From: Bradyrhizobium niftali | Lineage (GTDB): Bacteria > Pseudomonadota > Alphaproteobacteria > Rhizobiales > Xanthobacteraceae | Reading direction: 5' to 3' | DNA length: 64,000 nucleotides | Assembly: GCF_004571025.1 (NCBI RefSeq) | Contig: NZ_SPQT01000001.1 | Span: forward strand, 1,054,001 to 1,118,000 | Shown: in pieces, positions 8,581 through 17,588 of the stretch | Layout of the letters: each line of letters starts with the position of its first letter | Numbering within the stretch: position 1 is the stretch's first letter | Program-made: the position numbers and the translations under genes | The notes under the pieces: model-generated | The model's database searches: none | Seen by the model: only the letters and a program-made list of their open reading frames with translations | What the model was told of the DNA's origin: nothing

Positions 8581-8723
8581 GGCCCATTGTTCCCTGTTTG
8601 TTCATGTCGAGTCAAGAGCGGGGGCGGCCGCGGAGGGCATCGTCGGAAGATCGTATGGACGTGTCGGAACCGGGCCCACATGATCGTCTTGAATCCAGGC
8701 CGCGTATCCGGAGTATGGAAGTC

Positions 8724-9672
8724 ATGGCCCCTTGAGCCAACTGGAAAGGCTTCCTGCGACTGTCTCTCGTCACCTGTCCCGTCGCGCTCTATCCGGCGAC
8801 CTCGGAGAGCGAGAAGATCTCGTTCAACCAGCTCAACTGGGCGACCGGTCACCGCATCAGATATCTGAAGGTCGCCGACACCGGCGACGAGGTGGCCAAC
8901 GAGGATATCGTGAAGGGCTACCGGCTCGAGAAGGACCAGTTCATCGACGTCACCAAAGAGGAGCTCGAGGAGTTCGCGCTGGAGTTGACCAGGACGATCG
9001 AGATCGACGAATTCGTGACAAGGCCGACATCGACCCGCGCTACCTGATCCGCCCCTACTACCTAAGGCCGGATCGCAAGGTCGGGGCACGATGCCTTCGC
9101 CGTGATCCAAGAGACCATCCGCGATATGGACAAGGTCGCCATCGGACGGGTGGTGCTGACCAACCGAGAGCACATCATCGCGCTTGAGCCACTCGACAAG
9201 GGTCGGGTCGGCACGCTGCTGCGCTACCCGTACGAAGTGCGATCGGAGCAGGAGTATTCTGACGAGATCCAAGACGTCAAAATCACCAAGCATATGCTCG
9301 ACCTCGCAAAGCACATCGCCAACCAGAAGTCCGGCACGTTCGATCCCGAGATATTCGAGGATCACGACGAAACGGCTCTGATCGAGCTCATCAATCAGAA
9401 GCGCGCCGGCAAGCCGATCACCCCGAAGGAGCGTCCGCGCGGTGGAAACGTCGTCGACCTGATGGAGGCGCTGCGGCAGAGTGTCGGGGGCGCCGCAGCC
9501 GAAGCCAAGGCGCGCCGCAGCCGAAGCCAAGGCTCCGAAAAAGTCGCACAAGAAGGCCAAAGAGGCCTCCGCCGGTCAGAAGGAGATGTTGATGCCGATC
9601 GCCGGCAAGAAGCCGGCGAAGGAGGCGGCCGCCAAGAAGCCGGTGGCCGGGACGCGGCGGAAGACTGCGTAG
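8724..9672 (+). pseudogene. ku: Ku DNA end-binding protein, four inactivating lesions
   Basis: Bacterial Ku binds broken DNA ends for non-homologous end joining. The full length is recognisable: ANWKGFLRLSLVTCPVALYP, then FNQLNWATGHRIRYLKV, then IIALEPLDKG, then the basic tail. Lesions are a TGA at codon 4 (MAP-stop-ANW, 8733), loss of one G near 9018 (EFV|KADID), gain of one G at 9083-9086 (restoring phase), and a 22-bp tandem duplication at 9491-9534 that shifts the tail. An ATP-dependent ligase that could pair with Ku lies at 12921-13946. No intact Ku is seen in the window. Confidence 0.85.
9491..9534 (+). repeat. 22-bp tandem duplication in the Ku tail
   Basis: The unit CGCCGCAGCCGAAGCCAAGG plus two bases occurs twice in direct succession (one mismatch in the last base). 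Because 22 is not a multiple of three, it moves the C-terminal frame, so the proper tail ending GTRRKTA is read only in the shifted phase. Confidence 0.85.
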
Positions 9673-9723
9673 GAACGAGCCGTCGGGAGATCGGTTGCTT
9701 TGACACCATCATAGGAGGGCCGC

Positions 9724-9966
9724 ATGGATATGAAAGAAACCTCGGCAATGACGGAAGCTTCCGGGCTGACGAATGATGACGGCGGCATAGAGCAGGCCTC
9801 CTTAGCGAGGCCGAGCCGCCAAGCGGACGCGAGCCGTCGCCCGTGGCATTCGCAGGATGCCGCGATGCGGTGGGCCGAACAGTTGCGCGAGATGACTTTG
9901 AAGGCGCCGCTGCAATCCCTACTTATGGCTTTTCTGCTTGGGATCTGGGTCGCGCGTCGGCGCTAG
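9724..9966 (+). CDS. small protein with C-terminal membrane anchor
   Basis: An 80-residue protein with GGAGGG before the ATG. The N-terminal half is polar (ETSAMTEASGLTNDDGG); the C-terminus has an amphipathic then hydrophobic segment (APLQSLLMAFLLGIWVARRR) ending in arginines. The layout resembles short stress-induced proteins with a terminal glycine/arginine membrane helix. A broken paralog lies at 12164-12417, so this is the surviving copy of a pair. Confidence 0.65.
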   Translation: MDMKETSAMTEASGLTNDDGGIEQASLARPSRQADASRRPWHSQDAAMRWAEQLREMTLKAPLQSLLMAFLLGIWVARRR

Positions 9967-9998
9967 GCGCCCCCTTCCTTGGGACCGGAAACCTTGCG

Positions 9999-10736
9999 AT
10001 GCCCAAAGCCGCCATCTTCGATCTCGACGGGACCTTACTGGACTCGGTCGACCTGCACGCGCTCGCCTGGCAGGAGGCGATGGTCGAATTCGGCCACGAC
10101 ATCACGTTCGAGCAGGCGCGAAGCCAGATCGGAAAGGGCGGAGACAAGCTCATTCCTGTGTTTCTCTCTGAGGCCGAGCAACGGGACCATGGCAAGACAC
10201 TCGATGAGTGGCGCGGCAAGCGCTTCAAGTCGGCGTATCTACCGCTCGTCCGTCCTTTCTCGGCTGTTCCGGACCTTTTGCGGCGCGCGCGAGGCGCAGG
10301 ACTTCGCATCGCCATCGCTTCCTCCGCCAAGAAGGACGAACTGGAGAAGTATCTTGCCATTGCCGGAATCGTCGATCTGGTGGACATCGCGACCTCGTCC
10401 GAAGACGTCGACGAGTCCAAGCCGGCACCGGACATCTTCGAAGTCGTGCTGGAGAAGCTCGGCATCGAGGGCGGCGCAGCGGTCGCAATCGGCGACACGC
10501 CGTACGACTCCATCGCGGCCGGCAAGGTGGGTATCCCGACCATCGGCGTCCTCTGCGGCGGCTTTACGGAAAGCTCGCTGCGGGATGCCGGTTGCGTCGA
10601 TGTGTACCCCGGACCGGCCACCCTTTATGCACGCTTCGATGACACGCCGCTCGCGGATAAGACGACGGCGGGCTCCTTGGCTATTCCTGCAGCGGCGGCC
10701 CGTTGGAGGCGAGGCTCAGTAAGAAAAAAATTGTAA
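9999..10736 (+). CDS. HAD-superfamily phosphatase (phosphoglycolate phosphatase/beta-PGM-like)
   Basis: A 245-residue hydrolase starting at ATG 9999. HAD motifs are all present: FDLDGTLLDS (nucleophile Asp and acid/base Asp), the Ser of IASSAKK, the Lys of SKPAPD, and IGDTPYDS. A helical cap inserted after motif I places it in subfamily I. The last 15-20 residues (ARWRRGSVRKKL) read into the remnant of a sensor kinase on the other strand, so the native C-terminus was probably replaced when that remnant arose. Substrate not predictable. Confidence 0.85.
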   Translation: MPKAAIFDLDGTLLDSVDLHALAWQEAMVEFGHDITFEQARSQIGKGGDKLIPVFLSEAEQRDHGKTLDEWRGKRFKSAYLPLVRPFSAVPDLLRRARGAGLRIAIASSAKKDELEKYLAIAGIVDLVDIATSSEDVDESKPAPDIFEVVLEKLGIEGGAAVAIGDTPYDSIAAGKVGIPTIGVLCGGFTESSLRDAGCVDVYPGPATLYARFDDTPLADKTTAGSLAIPAAAARWRRGSVRKKL

Positions 10737-10995
10737 GCCAGAGCGTCAAGTATCGCCGAGCAGAGTGAGATCCAAGCCGAAGCCGACGCCAGCGATGATA
10801 ACCGGGATGACAAATACCAAGGACACATTCGGAATGGACACCACCGACCGTCACAGTCGTCGCCACGGCGGTCATCGCAATTGAAGCAAGATAGCGCATC
10901 CACTCCGATGCCATGGGATCGGCATTCGGCGTCTGAATGACGTACGACTGCAGTTTCGAGTCAAAATCAACTACCGTTTCGACTCCCATTGGCAC
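10710..10995 (-). pseudogene. DUF4118 (KdpD-type) sensor-kinase remnant
   Basis: Three minus-strand frames in succession give SEWMRYLASIAMTAVATTVTVG, then NVSLVFVIPVIIAGVGFGL, then AILDALAYNFFLTEPR. Together these are the four-helix DUF4118 membrane domain of KdpD-like histidine kinases. At least two frameshifts separate the pieces, and the PAS and kinase parts are absent. It is convergent with the HAD gene, whose 3' end overlaps it. Confidence 0.7.
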
Positions 10996-11585
10996 TTGAG
11001 TTTGCGTTTGCTAGAGCGACTTGCAGCGACAGGGTTATGGATCGACGCCGACGGGCTGATGCTGACGGTCAGAGGGCGACCTGGTAGTGGTCGAGACGGG
11101 GCGTCACTCCTGAGCAACGGCCCGTGCGAAACATGATTCATCTCGCTGGAAGTCCGGCCGCGGACAGCATGGCCCTTCCCGGCATTGAAAGAGTGTGGAT
11201 CGTTGAGACTGCGGAAAAAGTGCTTTTCCGCCTCTATATGAATGATCGCATTTCCCATGATTATCCGGTTCCGAAAAGGACCGTGTTCTTGCGGATGAGC
11301 TTCGGATGCTGGCTGACCCGATGGAGGCGCGCAGTTCGGCGAAGGCCACACATCCATCGCCCGATGCCCAAAAGCGCAAACTGAATTAGCGGATGGCGCA
11401 CCAACCTCTCAGCAGGTTTGGTGCTGGCTTGGATCCATCAAAAATCGGGGAACTCCGAACTGTCGGGCGAGTTACAGAACCGCCGAGGGGATTGAAGGAT
11501 GAGCGGTCGTGTGCGCAGTAGCGCACGGCGTTTCTCTTGATCGCGCTCGTCCTCCATTCGGCAGTACTTAAATGGAGAGGCGACA
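10996..11585. other. no supported gene
   Basis: Both strands have frames of 75-130 codons, but none shows a motif or convincing composition. The last 60 bases lead into the small exported protein gene, with AATGGAGAGG before its start. Confidence 0.4.
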
Positions 11586-11849
11586 ATGAAAGCACCACTT
11601 CTTCTTGCTGGCGCATTAATCATCGGATGCGCCGCCCCAGCATTAGCAGATGAGTACTACGTCGTACAAGGTCCGAGCCATCAATGCACGATTACCACCA
11701 CACGTCCGGCGGACAAGGAAGTCGTGACGCAGATCGGTCCGATGGCCTTCAAGACCCGCGTGGAAGCTGAAGACCGCATCAAACAGACCAAAGTCTGCGA
11801 GGAAGGCACTGTTGGTAGCAGCAGCACGACCGTTATCAAAGAGAAGTAA
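11586..11849 (+). CDS. small periplasmic protein
   Basis: An 87-residue protein with a clean signal peptide (LLLAGALIIGCAAPALA, cut before DEYY). The mature part begins DEYYVVQGPSHQC, contains a second cysteine near the end (TKVCEEG) and has a basic, threonine-rich middle. I recall similar stress-related orphans in Bradyrhizobium. GGAGAGG precedes the ATG and a strong intrinsic terminator follows at 11877, so it is a complete single-gene transcription unit. Confidence 0.7.
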   Translation: MKAPLLLAGALIIGCAAPALADEYYVVQGPSHQCTITTTRPADKEVVTQIGPMAFKTRVEAEDRIKQTKVCEEGTVGSSSTTVIKEK

Positions 11850-11876
11850 CCGACGGCCTTGGCGAATTCGAGAAGG

Positions 11877-11907
11877 GTCGCGCCTATTCCTCTCGGCGCG
11901 ACTTTTT
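11877..11907 (+). terminator. intrinsic terminator of the 11586-11849 gene
   Basis: GTCGCGCC, a 10-base loop and the exact complement GGCGCGAC, directly followed by TTTTT. It lies 27 bases after the stop codon. Confidence 0.85.
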
Positions 11908-11964
11908 GTTTGCAGGCCACCTAGCTGGAGCAGCGGTTCTGAGGCTTGAGCCAACTGCTCCTGC

Positions 11965-12115
11965 GGCTGTGACGTATTGCGAATGTTGGCGACTGGCGGG
12001 CCACCTGTGCGCGGCGGTGGTGGCATTCCCTCGTGCATCAGCGCCATCTCGCTTCCGGCTTCCGTGTTTCGGATCATAGGCGCTGGATAGGGCATCGGCG
12101 GCAAGTTGTCGACGT
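11965..12115 (-). pseudogene. SRAP (YedK/HMCES-like) fragment
   Basis: The minus strand reads LPPMPYPAPMIRN, then ALMHEGMPPPPRTGGPPVAN, then IRNTSQP. This matches the SRAP-domain stretch in which WGMP..PP....PPVTNIRNTSSP is typical. SRAP proteins crosslink to abasic sites in single-stranded DNA. The catalytic N-terminal Cys and the C-terminal half are both missing, so it is a remnant. Confidence 0.6.
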
Positions 12116-12163
12116 AACGGTTGAGGGGGCAATTGCTTCGCTACGACCACAGGGAGGACGCGC

Positions 12164-12417
12164 ATGGACATGAGGGAAGCCTCTGCAATGACGGAAGCCT
12201 CCGGCCTCGTGAACGATCAGGGCGGTATTGAGCTCGCTTCCGAAGCGATGCCAGCGGCGAGAGGGATGTGGTAGGGACGCCAGGCCGACGCGAGCCGGAT
12301 TCCCAACAGACAGCACTGCGGTTGTCCGACCGTTTGCGCAAGATGGCCGTGGAGGCGCCGCTGCAATCGCTCTTGTTGGCGTTCTTGTTGGGAGTATTGG
12401 TAGCCCGTCGGCGTTAG
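12164..12417 (+). pseudogene. broken paralog of the 9724-9966 membrane protein
   Basis: It starts MDMREASAMTEASGLVNDQGG with AGGGAGG before the ATG, as in the intact copy. After AARGMW there is an in-frame TAG. The end, VEAPLQSLLLAFLLGVLVARRR and a stop at 12417, is readable only in another phase, so a stop and a frameshift have both accumulated. Confidence 0.8.
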
Positions 12418-12920
12418 CGGAGGACGAATGATGGAGCTGCGCAGGCTCCATGGCTGGAAACTGAAGACCTGCCAGGCGTTGTAGGCTTCTTCGATCTCGC
12501 GATCGCGGCGCCCTTCATGAAAGGGGGCCCTTCAGGCTTGGGGCACGGCAGCAATCTCTTCCATCAGGGTATGGCCAGGGAGACGGGCGACCCGACGCGG
12601 TCGCCGCGGCCATGGCAAAGCCGGGCGTGGCCCTAAAGCGCTCCGCAGGATCGAGGTGCGCTTCGCCGAACAGTCTGACCTGCCGACTGACCTACGTGAT
12701 GGCGAGTTCGGCGACAGGCGTTCGCGATGAAAATCTTCTTCTCTGGAAATAGCTTCGGCTGGATACTGGATCAGGTCCTTGGCCATCAGGATTCCGAGGA
12801 GGACGATCATGGCAATCCAGATCGTGATGGACCGTACCGGCGACAGGTGAGGCGGTCTTCGGCGATCAGCACGTCGAGAGGGGAGCGCGAGGGCAGCCAA
12901 GCTGTCCGGCGTAGACGTTC
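12418..12920. other. no firm gene; one membrane-like frame
   Basis: A minus-strand frame at 12532-12900 contains ITIWIAMIVLLGILMAKDLI, one good hydrophobic helix, but the rest is proline/arginine-rich and looks non-coding. I do not assign it. Confidence 0.35.
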
Positions 12921-13946
12921 CTACACTGGAGCACGAAGCAATGCCGCAGGCAGAACCGATTTCTGTTCAAGTTGGTCCATAGTGCATTGGCGCGGCTTTT
13001 TGTCAGGACGCCACCGGATGATCGTGGTGCCGTGGCGAAATCGTCCGGCGGTGAAGTGGTCATAGGAAACTTCAACAACGAATTTCGGTTTCACCGACTG
13101 CCATTCCGTCGATCGTTTGGTCGACCACCGGCTGCGGCCGCCTGGCGCGTTTCCGGTGAAGCTGCGGTCGTTCACGATGGTCTCAAGCTGATCCGTCAAA
13201 GCCGCCTTCGCTGCAGACTTGAGCCCGGACGTGAACCCGACATGGTTCAATTGGCCCTTTTCATCATAGAGGCCCAACAAGAGAGAGCCTACGACTTTGC
13301 GCCCGGCAGTACGCCTCTCTCCGTACCGAAAACCCCCAATCACGCAGTCCGCGGAGCGGATGCGTTTGATCTTTTGCATGCCTTCGCGATTGCCAGTCTG
13401 GTAGGGAAGATCGATGCGTTTGGCGATGACACCATCGCTACCACCACCGGCCCGAGCGAGCCACCGTTCGGCATCGGTATGATTTCGACTTGCCGGAGAG
13501 AGGACAAAGATCTCGCTGTGCTTGAAATGCCGTTTGGCGAACCGTTCCAGCGCAGGGCGCCGTTTCGTGAGCGGGAGCCCCGCAATGTCGTCGGTCCCGC
13601 AGCCAAGAAGATCAAACGCGAGAAAGACGGCCGGCGTTGCCGTGGCAAGCCGTTTGACGCGGCTTGCCGCTGGGTGGATGCGCTGCAGCAGATCATCGAA
13701 CGAAAAGCGCTTGCCGATTGGAATGACTAACTCGCCGTCCAGCGCAAATTGTGTTTCGGCAAGGTTCAGGGCCGCGACTGCCACTTCCGGAAAGTAACGA
13801 GCAAGCTCTCGTCCCGATTTGGACTGCATTCGAAGGCGCGATCCGCTTCGGATCAAAAGGCAGCGAAAGCCGTCCCACTTCGGCTCATATTGCCACTCGG
13901 CCCCCCTCGGCAGGCGATCAACCGACCGGGCCTCCATGGTGAGCAT
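12921..13946 (-). CDS. ATP-dependent DNA ligase (LigC type)
   Basis: A 341-residue ligase. I chose ATG 13946 because AAGGAAGG lies seven bases before it and the family N-terminus MEARSVDxLP follows at once. Motif I is EPKWDGFR (adenylated Lys), motif III FALDGELV, motif IV SDGVIAKR. An OB-fold C-terminus ends with TIIRWRPDKKP. It seals nicks and is usually the Ku-associated ligase of rhizobia that lacks polymerase and nuclease domains. Complete, unlike the Ku gene 3 kb away. No operon partner is visible. Confidence 0.9.
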   Translation of the reverse strand: MLTMEARSVDRLPRGAEWQYEPKWDGFRCLLIRSGSRLRMQSKSGRELARYFPEVAVAALNLAETQFALDGELVIPIGKRFSFDDLLQRIHPAASRVKRLATATPAVFLAFDLLGCGTDDIAGLPLTKRRPALERFAKRHFKHSEIFVLSPASRNHTDAERWLARAGGGSDGVIAKRIDLPYQTGNREGMQKIKRIRSADCVIGGFRYGERRTAGRKVVGSLLLGLYDEKGQLNHVGFTSGLKSAAKAALTDQLETIVNDRSFTGNAPGGRSRWSTKRSTEWQSVKPKFVVEVSYDHFTAGRFRHGTTIIRWRPDKKPRQCTMDQLEQKSVLPAALLRAPV

Positions 13947-14853
13947 CAACGCCTTCCTTAAGCACACTTGAACGTGGAGTAACCGGAACGGCGGCTTTCC
14001 GTTCCAGGAAAGTGAAGGATGCTCTTGCAAGAGATTCCTCGCCCGCTTCCGAGCGTGACCTCACGAAGACCAACTAGCCGTACCAAGCGCGTCGCCTTAG
14101 ACGACCAAGCTTTCCGGTCATGGCCAAAGCGGATGTCGCGGTCGGATGTTCCATTGTCCGCAACACTGCGCCAGCTCCGGTGGAAGTAGCCCGCGCTTTG
14201 ACTTTGGGGGTCGACGAGAACGTCTTCTGATCCTTGCGGTGGTTGGCTGGCTTGCTGTCGCGCGGCCGCATACATTTTCCAATGTGCCGGCTCGCGAGCA
14301 TCAACCTCCCGCGTTCACCCGTCTCCTGCAGCCGCACCGACCTTTCCAGACGCTCCACGCAATGAAGAAAAGACTCCGCGGCCACACAGCGTACCCCGTG
14401 AACTATAACCGCAGCGCATCAACGCCGTTCCTTATTTGCCGCTAAGTCCAACAACAGAAGCCACGCCACAACCGATTCAAACTGACATGGCTTCAATCGT
14501 TCCGGAACCCGTGAAGCCTGCGGCGTTGCATGACCATCCAGTCCTTGAAGGAGGATCAGATGGCGCAGTGACGAGGTCGGTGTCGGTCTCGCGCCAGGCG
14601 CAGCCCGCCTGCGCTCAAAAATCTTCAAGCATCCGATAGACGTCGCAGTCGAGCCGGTCAGAAGGCAGACCAGGAACGCATACGCAAACTCCCCGGGCGG
14701 CCTTGATCCAATCGCAAGTGCTGGCCAATCGCTCCTCTGAAGGGGACTGGCCGAAATGCGCCGCTCGGCAGCTCGGTCACAGGCGTGGCGATTGTCCTTA
14801 GGCAAATCCGATATTGAAGCTTGGCATCCTATCCAGCGGAGCCAACTGAGGCC
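13947..14853. other. no supported gene
   Basis: About 900 bases with only 60-130 codon frames on both strands. A minus-strand phrase around 14630-14760 (ASTCDWIKAARGVCVCVPGL, then RLDCDVYRMLEDF and a stop) looks slightly protein-like but has no start and no known family. I see no RNA gene. Confidence 0.4.
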
Positions 14854-15084
14854 TTACTTCGGCTTCTCGGCCCGAAGGTGCAGAACGTAGAGCGTGTTCT
14901 GGAACGCATCCGTAACTTCCATGCGCCAATCGCGATCGCGCGCCAGTTTTCCGTCTATGCTCTGATGCATCTGCCCGGCTGTTACGGTGGCTTCCTTCCA
15001 CGCCGCGTGCTTGTCCGGAAGCTCCTCGCCCTCGTGGTCGATCTCAGCGCGTTGGTGCGTGATATGAAAGAAATATCTCGGCAT
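14854..15084 (-). CDS. DUF6894-like small protein
   Basis: A 76-residue protein starting MPRYFFHITHQ and continuing DHEGEELPDKHAAWKEA. The opening MPRYFFH and the D..G.EL.D...A..EA pattern are those of a small family very common in Bradyrhizobium and Methylobacterium (DUF6894), of unknown function. I set the start at 15084 because the family begins exactly there, although an in-frame start exists at 15120. Confidence 0.75.
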   Translation of the reverse strand: MPRYFFHITHQRAEIDHEGEELPDKHAAWKEATVTAGQMHQSIDGKLARDRDWRMEVTDAFQNTLYVLHLRAEKPK

Positions 15085-15534
15085 GCCCACGGAAATGCGA
15101 CAGGCGGGATGATGTCCCAACTAGACCAGTGCTCGCATTGGCGAAATCAGATACTTCTTGCAGTTCCGCGTTAGCCCTCGTTCATGATGGAGCATGCTAT
15201 GCCGGGGCCGGTACGGTATCTTTCATCTCGGACTTATTGAAATCCGGGTGGGGCCGCTGCTCCAAGGTAGCGGCCGGACGCCCGTGCGATCGTGAAACGT
15301 AAGCCCGGTCAGCGAAGCGCGCCTTCGATCGGTGGCTTTGCCGTGTTGAGCTCTCCATCGCTGTCGCGCAAAAATTGCCGACCAAGATCAGCTTCGCTGA
15401 AGAACAACAATCTCGCGGAGATGACTTATCGGCGCTAGCTTGCTGCTGCAGCCAGCCAAGCGTGCGCGACGCGCTTTGGAACTCGCCGCGACAACCTCGG
15501 TTAGTTGAACTGCACCAACTATCAAGGGGCCAGC
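15085..15534. other. no supported gene
   Basis: No frame with recognisable content. The last bases (TCAAGGGGCCAGC) provide the ribosome site of the following oxidoreductase gene. Confidence 0.4.
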
Positions 15535-16611
15535 ATGACGGAACCGGATGTTCGTAAAGGGATGCCGCCCGTCAAGCTGTCGCGTCAAGAGTTCGAGAGC
15601 CGCTACAAGAGCCGGTTCGTCGATCCTATCTTTGCATCGCTCAAGCCCGAGATCGATGCCATCGTCGGTGCTGCCTGGGACGCCTACAGTCATTCGCGCA
15701 AATCGCCTGTGACCCAGAAGGCGGGCGCAGGATTCGTCGATCCCGATTATGACGTTGCCGTCGATTGGCTTGCGGCGCGCGCCGCCGTCCTTGAGGCGCA
15801 GCGACGGCACGACGATGCCAACGCGACGCCGCGCATCCTGATTGTCAACGGTTCGGCCCGCAGCGAGCATACTTGTCCCGGCGAGATGTCCTAGACGTGG
15901 CGCATGGTCAAGCTCGCCGAGCCCGTCTTCGCCGAGATGGGATTTGCCGTCGACATCCTCGACCTCTCGCGCCTCACTTCCGAGTTCGGCAAGAACATCC
16001 ATCCCTGCAAGGCCTGCGTTTCGACAGCCATGCCGCTGTGCCACTGGCCGTGCAGCTGCTATCCGAACTACTCGCTCGGCCAGACCAGCGACTGGATGAA
16101 CGAGATCTATCCGCTCTGGGTGGCAGCCCACGGCATCCTGATCGTAACGCCGGTGAATTGGTATCACGTGCCGGGCGGGCTCAAGGCGATGATGGATCGC
16201 CTGGTTTGCGCCGACGGCGGTAATCCCGATCCGACATCGACCCACGGCAAGAAAGCTGATGAAGCCAAAGCCCTCGAGTTGAAAGGCTGGTCGTACCCAC
16301 GTCATCTCGCCGGCCGTCATTTCGGCTTGATCGTCCACGGCGACAGCGTCGGCGCCGAAGGCGTGCGGCGAACCCTGTCCGACTGGCTGACCGATATGCA
16401 CTTGATCTCGGCGGGCCGCTTCAGCGAGCTCGACGGTTACGTCGGCTACATGGAGCAATATGCGGCCTCACATCGCGCATTCGATGAAGACGGCGAATTC
16501 CAGCGGGAAGTACTGAACGCGACGCGGGCGCTCGGCAATGCCGTCCGGCTCGCGCGGAACGGACAGCTCGAGGAGCCGGGTAGCGAACTCGAAGACCCGA
16601 ATCCAAAATGA
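15535..16611 (+). pseudogene. NAD(P)H-dependent flavin oxidoreductase cut by one amber codon
   Basis: The gene reads in one continuous phase from MTEPDVRKG to SELEDPNPK except for TAG at 15892-15894, after CPGEMS and before TWRMVKLAEP. The product would be a flavodoxin-fold NADPH-dependent FMN reductase of about 358 residues: ILIVNGSARSEHT is the FMN-phosphate loop and TPVNWYHVPGGLKAMMDR the isoalloxazine-side loop. The stop directly follows the phosphate loop and would kill the enzyme unless it is read through. A single AAG-to-TAG change explains it. It precedes a small gene at 16628 by 16 bases. Confidence 0.8.
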
Positions 16612-16627
16612 CGGACGGAGAGAACAG

Positions 16628-16801
16628 ATGCTGGAAGAGAAACTCAAGGAATCCATTATCGGCGAACTCAAGCGTCAGGCGGCCAACCGGCCGCAATCGC
16701 TGAAGGTTGAAGGCTCTTCAGAGGAGCTGGTTGTCAACGGAAAGATCGACCTTGCCGAGCTTGTCATGGTGATCGCAGGTTCAGTTGCCGGCGGGCCGTA
16801 G
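16628..16801 (+). CDS. small hypothetical protein
   Basis: A 57-residue protein, LEEKLKESIIGELKRQA at the start and GKIDLAELVMVIAGSVAGG at the end. It is helical and acidic, with a mildly hydrophobic C-terminus. It follows the oxidoreductase by 16 bases with GGAGAGAAC upstream, so the two were one transcription unit. No known function. Confidence 0.55.
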   Translation: MLEEKLKESIIGELKRQAANRPQSLKVEGSSEELVVNGKIDLAELVMVIAGSVAGGP

Positions 16802-16810
16802 TTGCGCTCG

Positions 16811-17533
16811 CTAAAGAAGCGCCTTCAGCTTCAGCGCATCGGCTGGGGCTGCGCTCTTCTGATCGTTGTCAAAGTAAACATAGACGTCGCAGCCTTGCCG
16901 CTTCCAGGAGTTGATGCGCCGGGCCCATTGCGTGAGCGTCGGTCGCGTGTAGTGGCCGTGATACCGCCCGCTCGGACCATGGCCACGCACATAGACAAAG
17001 TCCGCCGTGCGCTTCCAGGGTGCCGGGGCATCGTGGTGGTCTGACAGGCAGAGTGATATGTTCTCGTCGGCCAGCATCCGCAGGATGCGGGGCTGATACC
17101 AGCTTGGGTGACGAAATTCGAAGCTGTAGCGGCGCTTTCTCGACAACAGCTTGAAGAAGAGCGCGAGCCCGTCGGCATTCGCCTCAAACTGCGGTGGCAG
17201 CTGAAACAGGATCGGTCCCGCCTTGCCGCGAAGCAGGGAAATGCGGTCCTCCAGCAGCGCGAGGCTGTTTTCAGAGCGGTCGGACAAGCGTTTCCAGTGC
17301 GTGATGAATTTGGACGCCTTCCATGCGAAGACGAAATCGCCGCCGGTCTGTTCTCGCCAGGTCTCGACTGCTTCCGGTGTCGGCGTCCGGTAGAATACAC
17401 CGTTCAGTTCTGTGGTCTCGAACTGGCCGGCGTAGTAGCGAAGCTCTTCTTTCAGCGGCAAGCCTTCCGGGAAGAAGGGGCCGCGCCAGGAATCATAATG
17501 CCAGCCGGAGGTGCCGATGAGGACGCGCGCCAT
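16811..17533 (-). CDS. DUF72 family protein (YecE-like)
   Basis: A 240-residue TIM-barrel-like protein beginning VLIGTSGWHYDSWRGPFFP, followed by LNGVFYRTPTPEAVETWR, FAWKASKFITHWKRL, PPQFEAN and FEFRHPSWY, and ending DVYVYFDNDQKSAAPADA. These blocks define DUF72. I place the start at ATG 17533 immediately before the conserved opening, although the frame stays open to 17851. The function of the family is unsettled. It converges with the small gene ending at 16801. Confidence 0.9.
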   Translation of the reverse strand: MARVLIGTSGWHYDSWRGPFFPEGLPLKEELRYYAGQFETTELNGVFYRTPTPEAVETWREQTGGDFVFAWKASKFITHWKRLSDRSENSLALLEDRISLLRGKAGPILFQLPPQFEANADGLALFFKLLSRKRRYSFEFRHPSWYQPRILRMLADENISLCLSDHHDAPAPWKRTADFVYVRGHGPSGRYHGHYTRPTLTQWARRINSWKRQGCDVYVYFDNDQKSAAPADALKLKALL

Positions 17534-17588
17534 TTCCACACGCTGGGCGGGATGTGCGCCGACACCCGCCCGTTCTGTTGCTATCGCA

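Noticed and set aside
8514..9560. A 348-codon open frame on the minus strand
   Set aside because: It is the antisense of the Ku gene; its Asp/Leu/Val-rich composition mirrors Ku codons and the plus strand carries the recognisable protein.
12532..12900. Membrane-protein frame on the minus strand with one good helix
   Set aside because: The rest of the frame is proline/arginine-rich with no family resemblance and no convincing start; could be chance.
14074..14805. Two minus-strand frames of about 100-130 codons
   Set aside because: No motif, no ribosome site and shadow-like composition; not reported as genes.
15388..16458. A 356-codon minus-strand open frame
   Set aside because: Antisense of the flavin oxidoreductase; no motif, and the plus strand has clear flavodoxin-fold sequence.
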